Shown here one piece after another: positions 12,977 to 24,182 of a stretch of DNA of 64,000 nt (its first letter is position 1; each line of letters opens with the position of its first letter). The DNA comes from Artemisia argyi (lineage: Eukaryota; Streptophyta; Magnoliopsida; Asterales; Asteraceae), in assembly GCA_030686995.1 (NCBI GenBank), contig CM060709.1:20737360-20801359 (forward strand), read 5' to 3'. Below the pieces are notes generated by a model. It was not told the origin of the DNA. It saw only the letters and a program-made list of their open reading frames with translations, and searched no databases. A program made the position numbers and the translations under genes.

Positions 12977-15900
12977 CAATTCTGGAAATCCAGTTAGAGC
13001 TCAAGAGCCTTAAAAAAATAATTCTTGAAATCCAGTTAGAGTCTAAGAGCTTTAACAAAAAATTAATTCTAGAAATCGAGTTAGAACACAAAATCCTTAT
13101 GAAAAAAAAGTAATTTTGGAAATCCAGTTAGAGCTAAGAGCCTTAACAAAAAATTAATTCTTGAAATCCATTTTGGGCTCAAGAGCCTTAACGAAGCACT
13201 AATTCTGGAAATCCAATTAGAGCCCAAGAGCTTTACCAAAAAAGTAATTCTTAAAATCCAGTTAGTGCAAAGAGACTTAAAAACAATTAATTCTAGAAAT
13301 CCAGTTTGAACCCAAGAGCCTTAACAAAAAATTAATTTTGGAAATCGAGTTAGAGCCCAAAATCCTAAAGAAAAATAGAAATTTTGGAAATCCAGTGACT
13401 GCCCAAGAGCCTTAACAAAAAATTAATTCTGGTAATCCAGTTAGGGCCTAAGAGTCTTAACAAAAAATTAATTCTAAAAATCGATATTAGAGCCCAAAAT
13501 CCTTAAGTAAAAAAAGTAATTCTGGAAATCCAGTTACAGCCTAAGAGCCTTAACAAAAAATTAATTCTGGAAATTCAGTTTGGGCCTAAGAACCTTAAAG
13601 AAGCATTAATTCTTGAAATTCAGTTCGAGCCCAAGAGCCTTAACAAAAAATTAATTCTAGAAATCGAGTTAGAGCACAAAATACTTAAGAAAAAAAAAAG
13701 TAATTTTGGAAATCCGGTTAGAGATAACAGCCTTAACAAAAAATCAATTCCTGAAATCCAGTTTGGGACAAAGAGCCTTAACGAAGCATTAATTCTGGAA
13801 ATCCAGTTAGAGCCCAAGAGCCTTAACAAAAAATTAATTCTGAAAATCCAGTTAGAGCTTGAGAGCCTTAACAAAAAATTAATTTTGGAAATCTTGTTTG
13901 AACCTAAGAATATTAACAAAACATCAATTCTGGAAGTCCAGTTAGAGCCCAAGAGCTTTAACAAAAAATTAATTCTGGAAATCCAGTAAGAGCCTAAAAG
14001 CCTTAAAAAAATTAATTCTTGAAATCCAGGTTGGGTTCAAAAGCCTTAACAAAGCATAAATTCTGAAAATTTAGTTAGCGCCGAAGAGCCTTAACAAAAA
14101 ATTAATTCTGAAAATCCAGTTAGAGCTTAAGAGCCTTAATAAAAAAATTTATTCAGGAAATCCAGTTTTAACCCAAGAGCCTTAACCAGACGTTAATTCT
14201 TGAAATCCAGTTAAAAACCAAGAGCCTTAACAAAAAATTTATTCTGGAAATCCAGTTAGAGTCTAAGAGCCTTAAAAAAGTTAATTCTGAAAATCCAGTT
14301 TGGGCCCAAAAGCCTTAACGAAGCATTAATTCTACAAATCCAGTTAAAGCACAAGAGCCTTAACAAAAAAAATTAATTCTGAAAATCCAGTTAAAGCCTA
14401 AGAGCCTTAAAATAAATCAATTCTTGAAATCCGGTTTGGGCTCGAGAGCCTTAATGAAGCATTAATTCTGGAAATCCAGTTGGAGCCCAAGAGCCTTAAC
14501 AAAAAATTAATTCTGAAAATCCAGTTAGAGCTTAAGAGCGTTAATAAAAAAAATAATTATGGAAGTCCAGTTTTAACCCAAGAGCCTTAACAAAACATTA
14601 ATTCTGGGAATCCAGTTAGTGCCCAAGAGCCTTAACAAAATATTAATTCTGGAAATAAAGTTAGAGCACAAGAGCCTAACAAAAAATTAATTCTAGAAAT
14701 CGAGTTATATCCCAAAACCCTTAAGAAAAAAAAAAGTAATTCTGGAAATCCAATTAGAGCCTAAGAGCCTTAACAAAAAATTAATTCTATAAATTGAGTA
14801 AGAACACAAAATCCTTAAGAAAAAAAATTAAATTTGGAAATCTAGTTAGAGCTAAGAGCCTTAACAAAAAATTAATTCTGGAAATCCAGTTTGGGCCCAA
14901 GAGCCTTAACGACGTACTAATTCTGAAAATTCAGTTAGAGCCCAAGAGCTTTACCAAAAAATTAATTCTGAAAATCCAGTTAGTGCCAAAGAGACTTAAA
15001 AAAATTAATTCTGGAAATCCAGTTTGAACTCAAGAGCTTTAACAAAAAAATTAATTCTGGAAATCGAGTTATGGTCCAAAATCCTAAAGAAAAAAAGAAA
15101 TTTTGGAAATCCAGTTACAGCCCCAGAGCCTTAACAAAAAATTAATTCTGGTAATCCAGTTAGGGCCAAAGAGCCTTAACAAAAAATTAATTCTAAAAAT
15201 CGAGGTTAGAGCCCAAAATCCGTAAGAAAAAAAAAAGTAATTCTGGAAATCATGTTACAGCCTAAGAGCCTTAACAAAAAATTAATTTTGGAAATTCAGT
15301 TTGGGCCTAAAAACCTTAAAGAAGCATTAATTCTGGAAATCCAGTTGGAGCCCAAGAGCCTTAACAAAAAATTAATTCTAGAAATCAAGTTAGAGCACAA
15401 AATCCTTAAGAAAAAAAAAGTAATTCTGGAAATCCAGTTAGAGATAAGAGCCTTAGCAAAAAATCAATTCTTGAAATCCAGTTTGGGACAAAGAGCCTTA
15501 ACGAAGCATTAATTCTGGAAATCCAGTTAGAGCCCAAGAGCCTTAACAAAATATTAATTCTAAAAATTCAGTTAGAGCTTTAAAGCCTTAACAAAAAATT
15601 AATTATGGAATCCAGTTTGAACCTAAGAACATTAACAAAACATTAATTCTGGAAGTCCAGTTAGAGCCCAAGAGCCTTAACAAAAAATTAATTCTGGAAA
15701 TCCAGTTAGAGCCTAAGACCCTTAAAAAAAATAATTCTGGAAATCCAGGTTGGGCTTAAAAGCTTTAACGAAGCATAAATTCTGGAAATCCAGTTAGAGC
15801 CGAAGAGCCTTAACAAAAAATTAATTCTGAAAATCCAGTTAGAGCTTAGGAGCCTTAATAAAAAATTAATTTGGGAAATCCAGTTTTAACCCAAGATCCT

Positions 15901-18242
15901 TAACCAAACATTAATTCTGGAAATCCAATTAAAGCCCAAGAGCCTTTACAAAAAATTAATTCTGTAAATCAAGTTAGAGCCTAAGAGAATTAAAAAAATT
16001 AATTCTAGAAATCCAGTTTGGACCCAAGAGCCTTAACGAAGCATTAATTCTAGAAATCAAGTTAGAGCCAAGAGCCTTAACAAAAAATTAATTCTGAAAA
16101 TCCAGTTAGAGCCTAAGAGCCTTAAAATAAATTAATTCTTGAAATCCAGTTTAGGCCCAAGAGCTTTAACGAAGCATTAATTCTGGAAATTCAGTTGGAG
16201 CCGAAGAGCCTTACCAAAAAATTAATTCTGGAAATCCAGTTAACGCTTAAGAGCCTTAATTAAAAATTAATTCCGGAATTTCCAGTTTTAACCCAAGAGC
16301 CTTAACAAAATATTAATTCTGGAAATCCAGTTAGTGCCCAAGAGCCTTAACAAAAAATTAATTCTGGAAATCCAATGAGAGCCCAAGAGCCTAACAAAAA
16401 ATTAATTCTAGAAATCGAGTTATAGCCCAAAATCCTTAAGAAAAAAAAGCAATTCTGGAAATCCAATTAGAGCCAAGAGCATTAACAAAAGTAATTCTTG
16501 AAATCCAGTTAGAGACTAAGAGCCTTAACAAAAAATTAATTCTGGAAATCGAGTTATAGCCCAAAATCCTTAAGAAAAAAAGAAATTTAGGAAATCCAGT
16601 TACAGCACAAGAGCCTTAACAAAAAATTAATTATGGTAATCCAGTTAGGGCCTAAGAGCCTTAACAAAAAATTAATTCTAGAAATCAAGGTTAGAGCCCA
16701 AAATCCTTAAGAAAAAAAATGATTATGGAATCAAGTTACAGCCTAAGAGCCTTAACAAAAAATTAATTCGAGAAATACAGTTTTGGCCTAAGAACCTTAA
16801 AGAAGCATTAATTTTGGAAATCCAGTTGTAGCCCAAGAGGCTTAACAAAAAATTAATTCTAGAAATCGAGTTAGAGCACAAAATCCTTAAGAAAAAAAAA
16901 AGTAATTCTTGAAATCCAGTTAGAGATAAGAGCCTTTACAAAAAATCAATTCTTGAAATCCAGTTTGGGCAAAAGAGCCTTAACGAAACATTAATGCTAT
17001 AATCCAGTTAGAGCCCAAGAGCCTTAACAAAATATTAATTCTAAAAATCATGTTAGAGCCTTAGAGCCTTAACAAAAAATTAATTATGGAAATCCAGTTT
17101 GAACCTAAGAACATTAACAAAACATTAATTCTGGAAGTCCAGTTAGAGCCCAAGAGCCTTAACAAAAAATTAATTCTGGAAATCCAGTTAGTGCCTAAGA
17201 GCCTTGAAAAAATTAATTCTTGAAATCCAGGTTGGGCTCTAAAGCCTTAACGAAGCATTAATTCTAGAAATCCAGTTAGAGCCCAAGAGCCTTAACAAAA
17301 TATTAATTCTGAAAATCCAGTTAGAGCCTAAGAGCCTTAAAATAAATTAATTCTTGAAATCCAGTTTGGGCCCAAGAGCCTTCACGAAGCATTATTTCTG
17401 GAAATCCAATTGGAACCCAAGAGCCTTAACAAAAAATTAATTCTGAAAATCCAGTTAGTGCTTAAGAGCCTTAATAAAAAATTAATTCTGGAAATCCAGT
17501 TTTAACCCAAGAGCCTTAAAAAAACATTAATTCTGGAAATCCAGTTAGTGCCCAAGAGCCTTAACAAAAAATTAATTCTGGAAATGCAGTTAGGGCCCAA
17601 GAGCCTAACAAAAAATTAATTCTAGAAATCGAGTTATAGCCCAAAATCCTTAAGAAAGAAAAGCAATTCTGGAAATCCAGTTAGAGCCCAAGAGCCTTAA
17701 AAAAATTAATTCTGGAAATCCAATCAGAGCCTAAGAGCCTTAACAAAAACTTAATTCTAGAAATCGAGTTTGAGCACAAAATCCTTAAGAAAAAAAAAAG
17801 TGATTATGGAAATCCAGTTAGAGCAAAGAGCCTTACCAAAAAATTAATTCTGGAAATCCACTTTCGGCCCAAAAGCCTTAACGAAGCATTAATTCTAAAA
17901 ATCCAGTTAGAGCCAAAGAGCCTTAACAAAACATTAATTCTGGAAATCCAGATAGAGCCCAAGAGCCTTAACAAAAAAATTAGTTCTGGAAATCCAGTTA
18001 GAGCCTAAGAGCCTTATCAAAAAATTAATTCTGGAAATCCAGTTTGTGCCCAAGAGCCTTAATGAAGCATTAATCCTGGAAATCCAGTTAGAGCCCAGAG
18101 CCTTAACAAAAAAATAATTTTGAAAATCCAGTTAGAGCTTGACAGCCTTAACAAAAAATTAATTCTGGTAATCCAGTTTTAACCCAAAAGCCTTAACAAA
18201 ACATTAATTCCAGAAATCCAGTTAGAGCCCAAAATCCTTTAG

Positions 18243-18276
<34 letters not shown>

Positions 18277-18705
18277 CAATTCTGGAAATCCAGTTAGAAC
18301 CTAAGAGCCTTAACTCAAAATTAGTTCTAGAAATCGAGTTAGAACACAAAATCCTTAAGAAAAAAAAGCAATTTTGGAAATCCAGTTACAGCCCAAGAGC
18401 CTTAACAAAAAATTAATTCTGGTAATCCAGTTAGGGCCTAAGAGCCTTAACGAAAAATTAATTCTAGAAATCGAGGTTAGAGCCCAAAATCCTTATGAAA
18501 AAAAAAATGTAATTCTCGAAATCCAGTTACAGCATAAGAGCCTTAACAAAAAATTAATTCTAGAAATTTAGTTTGGGCCTAAGAACATTAAAGAAGCATT
18601 AATTCTGGAAATCCAGTTAGAGCCTAAGAGCCTTAACAAAAAATTAATTCTGAAAATCCAGTTAGAGCTTAAGAGCCTTAATAATAAAATTAATTCTAGA
18701 AATCC
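4814..18705 (+). repeat. 45-bp satellite array, main segment
   Basis: Same unit and orientation as the first segment, uninterrupted for almost 14 kb. Units carrying AAAATCCTTAAG plus a run of A occur at irregular intervals among basic units. In three places the A-run has expanded to a long pure tract: 10278-10324, 12924-12975 and about 18243-18275. No gene, promoter or transposon was recognised inside this stretch. The many short open frames on both strands follow from the 15-codon period. Confidence 0.95.
8200..16300 (+). repeat. Higher-order duplication of satellite, about 4.05-4.09 kb
   Basis: Two consecutive blocks share the same order of monomer variants, including private variants. The variant AGAAAAATAG is at 9281 and 13369 (offset 4,088). 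The unit preceding the expanded A-run is at 8861 and 12912 (offset 4,051). The unit CTAAGAACAT is at 11571 and 15623 (offset 4,052). The offset changes because an A-tract is expanded in different positions in the two copies. Part of the block is also recognisable at 5.8-7.2 kb with an offset of about 5.04 kb. This is recent segmental amplification within the array, as in higher-order satellite repeats. Limits were estimated by eye. Confidence 0.8.
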
Positions 18706-20154
18706 TTAAGGCTCTTGGGCCCAAACTGGATTTCCAGAAATAATTTTTTTAACGCTCTTAGGCTCTAACTGGATTTCCAGAATTAATTTTTTGTTAAGGC
18801 TCTTGGGCTTTAACTGGATTTCCAGAATTAATGTTTGGTTAAGACTCTTAGGTTAAAACTGGATTTCCAGAATTAGTTTTTTATTAAGGCTCTTAAGCTC
18901 TAACTGGATTTTCATAATTAACTTTTTGTTAAGGCTCTGGGGCTCTAACCGGATTTCCAGAATTTATGCTTCGTTAAGGCTTTTGAGCCCAACCTGGATT
19001 TCCAGAATTAATCTTTTGTTAAGGCTCACAGGCTCTAATTGAATTTTCAGAATTAATTTTTTCTTGAGGCTCTTGGGTTCTAACTGGATTTCAAAAATTA
19101 ATGCTTCGTTAAGGCTCTTTGGCCCAAACTGGATTTCAAGAATTAATTTTTTGGTAAGGCTCTTATATCTAACAGGATTTCCAGAATTACTTTTTTTTTC
19201 TAAAGGATTTTGTGCTCTAACTCGATTTCTAGAATTAATTTTTTGTTAAGTATTTTAGGCTCTAACTGGATTTCTAGAATTAATTCTTTTTAAAGTTCTT
19301 GGGCTCTAACTGGATTTCAAAATTTGCTTTTTTTTATTAAGGATTTGGGGATCTAACTAGATTTCTAGAATTAATTTTTTGTTAAGGCTCTTGGGATATA
19401 ACTGGATTTCCAGAATTAATTTTTTGTTAAGGCTATTGGGCTCTAACTGGATTTCCAGAATTAATGTTTTGTTAAGGCTCTTGGGTTAAAACTTGGTTTC
19501 TAGAATTAATTTTTTTATTAAGGCTCTTAAGTTCTAACTGGATTTTTAGAATTAATTTTTTGCTAAGGCTCTTGGGCTCTAACTGGATTTCAAGAATTAA
19601 TGCTTCGTTAAGGCTCTTGGGCCCAAACTGGATTTCCAAAATTAATTTTTTGTTAAGGCTCTTGGGCTCTAACTGGATTTCCAAAATTAATGTTTTGTTA
19701 AGGCTCTTGGGCTCAAACTGGATTTCCAAAATTAAGCTTTTGTTAAGGATCTTGAGCTCAAACTGGATTTTTAGAATTAATGTTTTGTTAGGACTTTTTC
19801 GCATTAATTAGATTTCGAGAATTATTTTTTTTCTGAAGGCGCTTGGGTTCTAACTTGATTTCCGGAATTAATGTTTTGTTAATGCTCTTGGGTTCAAACT
19901 GGATATACAAAATTATTTTTTTGTTAAGGCCCTTAGGCTCTAAATGGCTTTCCAAAATTTCATTTTTTTTCGTAAGGATTATGGGCTCAAACTCGAATTC
20001 TAGAATTAATTTTTTGTTAAGGCTCTTAGGCTCTAAATGGATTTCAAGAATTGATTTTTTTTAAGGCTCTTAGGCTCTGACTAGATTTCCAGAATTAATC
20101 TTTTGTTAAGGCTCTTGAGCTAAAACTGGATTTTCAGAATTAATGTTTTGTTAG
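18706..20154 (-). repeat. Inverted block of the 45-bp satellite
   Basis: At about 18706 the unit flips: the text changes from ..CTAGAAATCC to TTAAGGCTCTTGGGC, and the reverse complement of the monomer then runs for about 1.45 kb. It flips back at 20150-20154. Monomer types are the same as in the flanks, so this is an inversion or an inverted duplication within the array, not a different repeat. Confidence 0.93.
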
Positions 20155-20169
20155 AAAACATTAATTCTG
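20135..20169. repeat. Perfect hairpin at the distal inversion junction
   Basis: CAGAATTAATGTTTT, then loop GTTAG, then AAAACATTAATTCTG: 15-bp perfect arms with a 5-nt loop, exactly at the change of orientation. It is a product of head-to-head joining of two monomers and could extrude as a cruciform. Confidence 0.9.
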
Positions 20170-22746
20170 GGAATCCAGTTAGAGCCTAAGAACCTTAACA
20201 AAAAAGTAATTCTAGAAACCCATTTAGAGCCCAAGAGCATTAACAAAAAAGTAATTCTAGAAATCTAGTTAGAGCCTGAGAGCCTAAACAAAAAATTAAT
20301 TCTGGAAATCTAGTTGGACACCAAGAGCCTTAACAGAACATTAATTCTGGAAACCTAGTAAGAGCCCAAGAGCATTAACAAAAAAGTGATTCTGGAAATC
20401 CAGTTAGACCCTAAGAGCCTAAACTACAAATTAATTTTAGAAATCCAGTTTGACCCTAAGAGCCTTAACAAAACATTAATTCTGGAAATCCTGTTAGAGT
20501 CCAAGAGCATTAGCAAAAAATTAATTATGGAAATCCAGTTAAAGCATGAGAGCATAAACAAAAATTTAATTCTGGAAATCCAGTTTGAGACCAAGAGCCT
20601 TAACGAAGCATTAATTCTGGAAATCCAGTTAGGGCCCAAGAGCCTTAACAAAAAATTAATTCTGAAAATCCAGTTAGAGCCTAAGAGCCTTAACAAAAAA
20701 CTAATTCTAGAAATCCAGTTTGAATCCAAGATCCTTAACAAAAGAATAATTCTGGAAATCCAGTTAGAGCCCAAAATCCTTAACAAAAAATTAATTCTGG
20801 AAATCCAATTATAGCCTAAGAGCATTAACAAAAAATAAATTCTGGAAATCCAGTTCGAACCCAAGAGCCTTAACAAAACATCAATTCTGGAAATCTAGTT
20901 AGAGCCCAAGATCATTAACAAAAAATAAATTCTGGAAATCCAGTTTCAGCGCAATAGCCTTAACAAAACGTTAATTCTGGAAGTCCAGTTAGAGCCTAAG
21001 AACCTTAACAAAAAATTAATTCTGGAAATCGAGTTAGAGAACAAAATCTTGAAGAAAAAAATAATTTTTGAAATCCAGTTAGAGCCCAATAGCCTTAACA
21101 AAAAATTAATTCTTGAAATCCAGTTTGAGACAAAGAGCCTAAACAAAACATTAATTCTGGAAACCCAGTTAGAGCCCAAGAGAGTTAACAAAAATTTAAT
21201 TCTGGAAATCCAGTTAGAGCCTGAGAGCATAAAAAAAATTAATTCTGGAAATCCGTTTTGAGTCCAAGAGCCTTAACAAAACATTAATTCTGGAAATCCA
21301 GTTAGAGCCCAAGAGCATTAACAAAACATTAATTCTGGAAATCCAGTTAGAGCCCAAGAGTATTAAAAAAAAAGTAATTCTGGAAATCTAGTTAGAGCCT
21401 GAAAGCCTAAACGAAAAATTAATTCTGGAAATCCAGTTTGACACCAAGAGCCTTAACAAAACAATAATTTTGGAAACCCAGTAAGAGCCCAAGAGCATGA
21501 ACAAAAAAGTAATTCTGGAAATCCAGTTAGAGCCTGAAAGCCTAAACAAAAAATTAATTCTGGAAATCCAGTTTGAACGCAAGAGCCTTAACAAAAAATG
21601 AATTCTGGAAATCCAGTTTGAACACAAGAGCCTTAACAAAACAATAATTCTGGAAATCCAGTTAGAGCCCAAAAGCCTTAACAATAAAATTAATTCTGGA
21701 AATCCAGTTAGTGCCTAAGAGTCTTACCAAAAAATTAATGCTAGAAATCGAGTTAGAGCCCAATATCCCTAAAGAAAACACTAATTTAGGAAATCAAGTT
21801 ATAGCCCAACAGCCTTAACAAAAATTTAATTCCGGAAATCCAGTTAGAGCGTGAGAGCCTAAGCAAAAAATTAATTCTGGAAATCCAGTTTAAGCTCAGG
21901 AGCCTTAACGACGCATTAATTCTGGAAATACAGTTAGGGCCCAAGAGCCTTTACAAAAAATTAATTCTGGGAATCCGGTTAGAGACTAAGAGCCTTAACA
22001 AAAAATTAATTCTGAAAATACATTTTGAACCCAAAAGCCTTAACAAAACAATAATTCTGGAAGTCCAATTAGAGCCCAAAATTCTTAACAAGAAACTAAT
22101 TCTGGAAATCCAATTAGAGCCTAAGAGCATTAACAAAAAATTAATTCTGGAAATCTAGTTCAAACCCAAGAGCCTTAACAAAACATTAATTCTTGAAATC
22201 CAATTAGAGCCCAAGAGCCTTAACAAAAAATTAGTTCTGGAAATCCAGTTTTAGCCCAATTGTCTTAACAAAACATTAACTCGGAATTCCAGTTAGAGCT
22301 TAAGAACCTTAACAAAAAATTAATTCTGAAAATCGAGTTAGATAACAAAATCTTAAAGAAAAAAATAATTTTAGAAACCAGTTAGAGCCCAATAGCCTTA
22401 ACAAAAAACTAATTCTGGAAATCCAGTTTGACCCTAAGAGCCTAAACAAAACATTAATTCTGGAAACACAGTTAGTGCCCAAGAGCATTAAAAAAAAGTA
22501 ATTATGGAAATCCTGTTAAAGCCTGTGAGCCTAAACAAAAAATTAATTCTTGAAATCCAGTATGAGCCCAAGAGCCTTAACAAAACACTAGTTCTGGAAA
22601 TCCAGTTAGAGCCCAAGAGCATTACCAAAATTAATTCTGGAAATCCAGTTAGAGCCTGAGAGCCTAAACAAAAAATTAATTCTGGAAATCCAGTTTAATC
22701 CCAAGAGCCTTAACGAAACATTAATTCTGGAAATCCAATTAGGGCT
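20155..22746 (+). repeat. 45-bp satellite array, third segment with distinct variants
   Basis: The array resumes in the original orientation but with a different monomer mix. Units with GAGAGCCTAAAC and GAGCATTAACAAAAAAGTAA are common, and the long AAAATCC type is rarer. This suggests an older or separately amplified domain. It is cut at 22742-22746 (GGGCT) by the LTR retrotransposon. Confidence 0.93.
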
Positions 22747-24155
22747 TGATACGTGGGAATCGCACCAGGCTTTACCTCTCAAGGGATCTTGAGAAGCTTA
22801 CAACCCCCACCAGGCAGTGTACCTGATCGTTGTAGTATAGTATAGTGACAAGTACCGAGGGATTGATCGTTCAGCTAGGAATAGTGTCGCTAGGATTAGA
22901 AAACTTAAATACTAGTTCTAAAGATGAGGGAAGATTATTTTTTATTTTTTTTTATATTTTATGGAAAGCAAGTAAAATTCTCGGGTTTGAAGGATTTGGG
23001 CGGAATTAGTTGTTAATCAACTAACCCAATACTAAGATGCAATCAAAATAAAATACTAAAAATGAAAATAAGCTAAATTATACTAAAGTTGTGAGCAATA
23101 AGTGGAGAAAATGTGTTTACTTAGATTTCACTACTCCCTAGACATCTTTTACACGTTAATTACTTGTTATAATTGCATGGATGACGGATCGTATTCCTTA
23201 ATACCATTCATGGGGTGGCACACTTAACTCCCCAATTCTATGAGCTCTTATATCCTCCTACACCATGCCCAGCACAACTATAGGGATTGTAAACAGTGGC
23301 TCATGCATTAAATACAACCAATAAAGACCTAGTGCGCGTCGGTTCATGTTTCTTAAGACGTTCAAGCATGTTACCAATTGGAGATCTGCCAGTTTTCTTA
23401 AGCCTAACATATAAATCATTCATCCAAGACAAGAATAAACAAGTAATCAACACATAATCAACATCTAGGTTTCATTAGATCTAAGCAAACACAAGATAGA
23501 TCTAGCCTAGCATGATGGAATTAAGATAAGAACAAGATATAGACAACCAACACATAGACATATTGATTGAATTAAAGGAACGCTTATCTTGATTAAACAT
23601 GCAAGGTATCAAGGGGTTGGAACCCTTGAAAAACCTGTAAAGTTACACCAAAATCGTACTTAGGGTTTCTCCCAAAACTTCTCTTTCTAAATGTGAAAAA
23701 TTAGAAAACTATATATAGAAAAATGGGTTTGACGGCGTCAAGACCAATTAGGTGACGCCATCACCTCGCCGCCAAAACTCTTCTCGGACTGCCTTGATCT
23801 ACATTTGACGCCGTCAAGTATTAATCATTTCCAGGCCGTCATGACTTTTTACTCTTGACGCCCTACCTTCATGACGCCGTCAAATCTCTACTGGACCGTC
23901 ATGGAATTTTGCTCTTGACGCCGTCAAGGAGTTGCTCTTGACGCCGTCACCTACTGTTCCCAGCATGGAAAATTAAGACTTTGGCGTTTTCTTCACTTTT
24001 ATGCTCCAAAAACGTCCGAATTGCTTCCTTTTCCAGATTTCACTCCCAAAGTACCTAAAATCACAAAAGGCACGATTTAGGGCAATATTTGATCAAATAA
24101 ATTCGAATTCGGGCTTAAATAAACCCCTAAAAACGGATCATTTTTCGCCTCATCA
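22747..24155 (-). repeat. 3' LTR (in element orientation)
   Basis: Plus-strand text starts TGATACGTGGGAATCGC and ends TTCGCCTCATCA. It differs from the other LTR by a few substitutions, T-tract length differences, and one extra copy of the TTGACGCCGTCAAG motif block (about 22 bp near 23920-23945). It has the same TATA-like CTATATATAG (23709-23718) and GACGCCGTCA cluster (23729-23951). Confidence 0.93.
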
Positions 24156-24182
24156 TATACCCCTACACTTGAGATTTGCTTG
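24156..24182 (-). other. Polypurine tract region next to the 3' LTR
   Basis: Read on the minus strand this is CAAATCTCAAGTGTAGGGG followed by TATA and then the LTR start TGATGAGG. Upstream is TTGAGGACAAGCAAA. A similar arrangement (a GAGGACAAGC motif, then a G-rich tract, then the LTR) is familiar from plant Athila/Tat-type elements. Assignment as the PPT rests on position and composition. Confidence 0.65.

Noticed and set aside
206..22136. Dozens of 60-150-codon open frames on both strands
   Set aside because: They are translations of the 45-bp satellite; each repeats the same 15 residues and lacks any independent coding signal.
1..22746. Regular repeat spacing resembling a CRISPR array
   Set aside because: Units are contiguous and homologous throughout with no unique spacers, and the genome is a plant.
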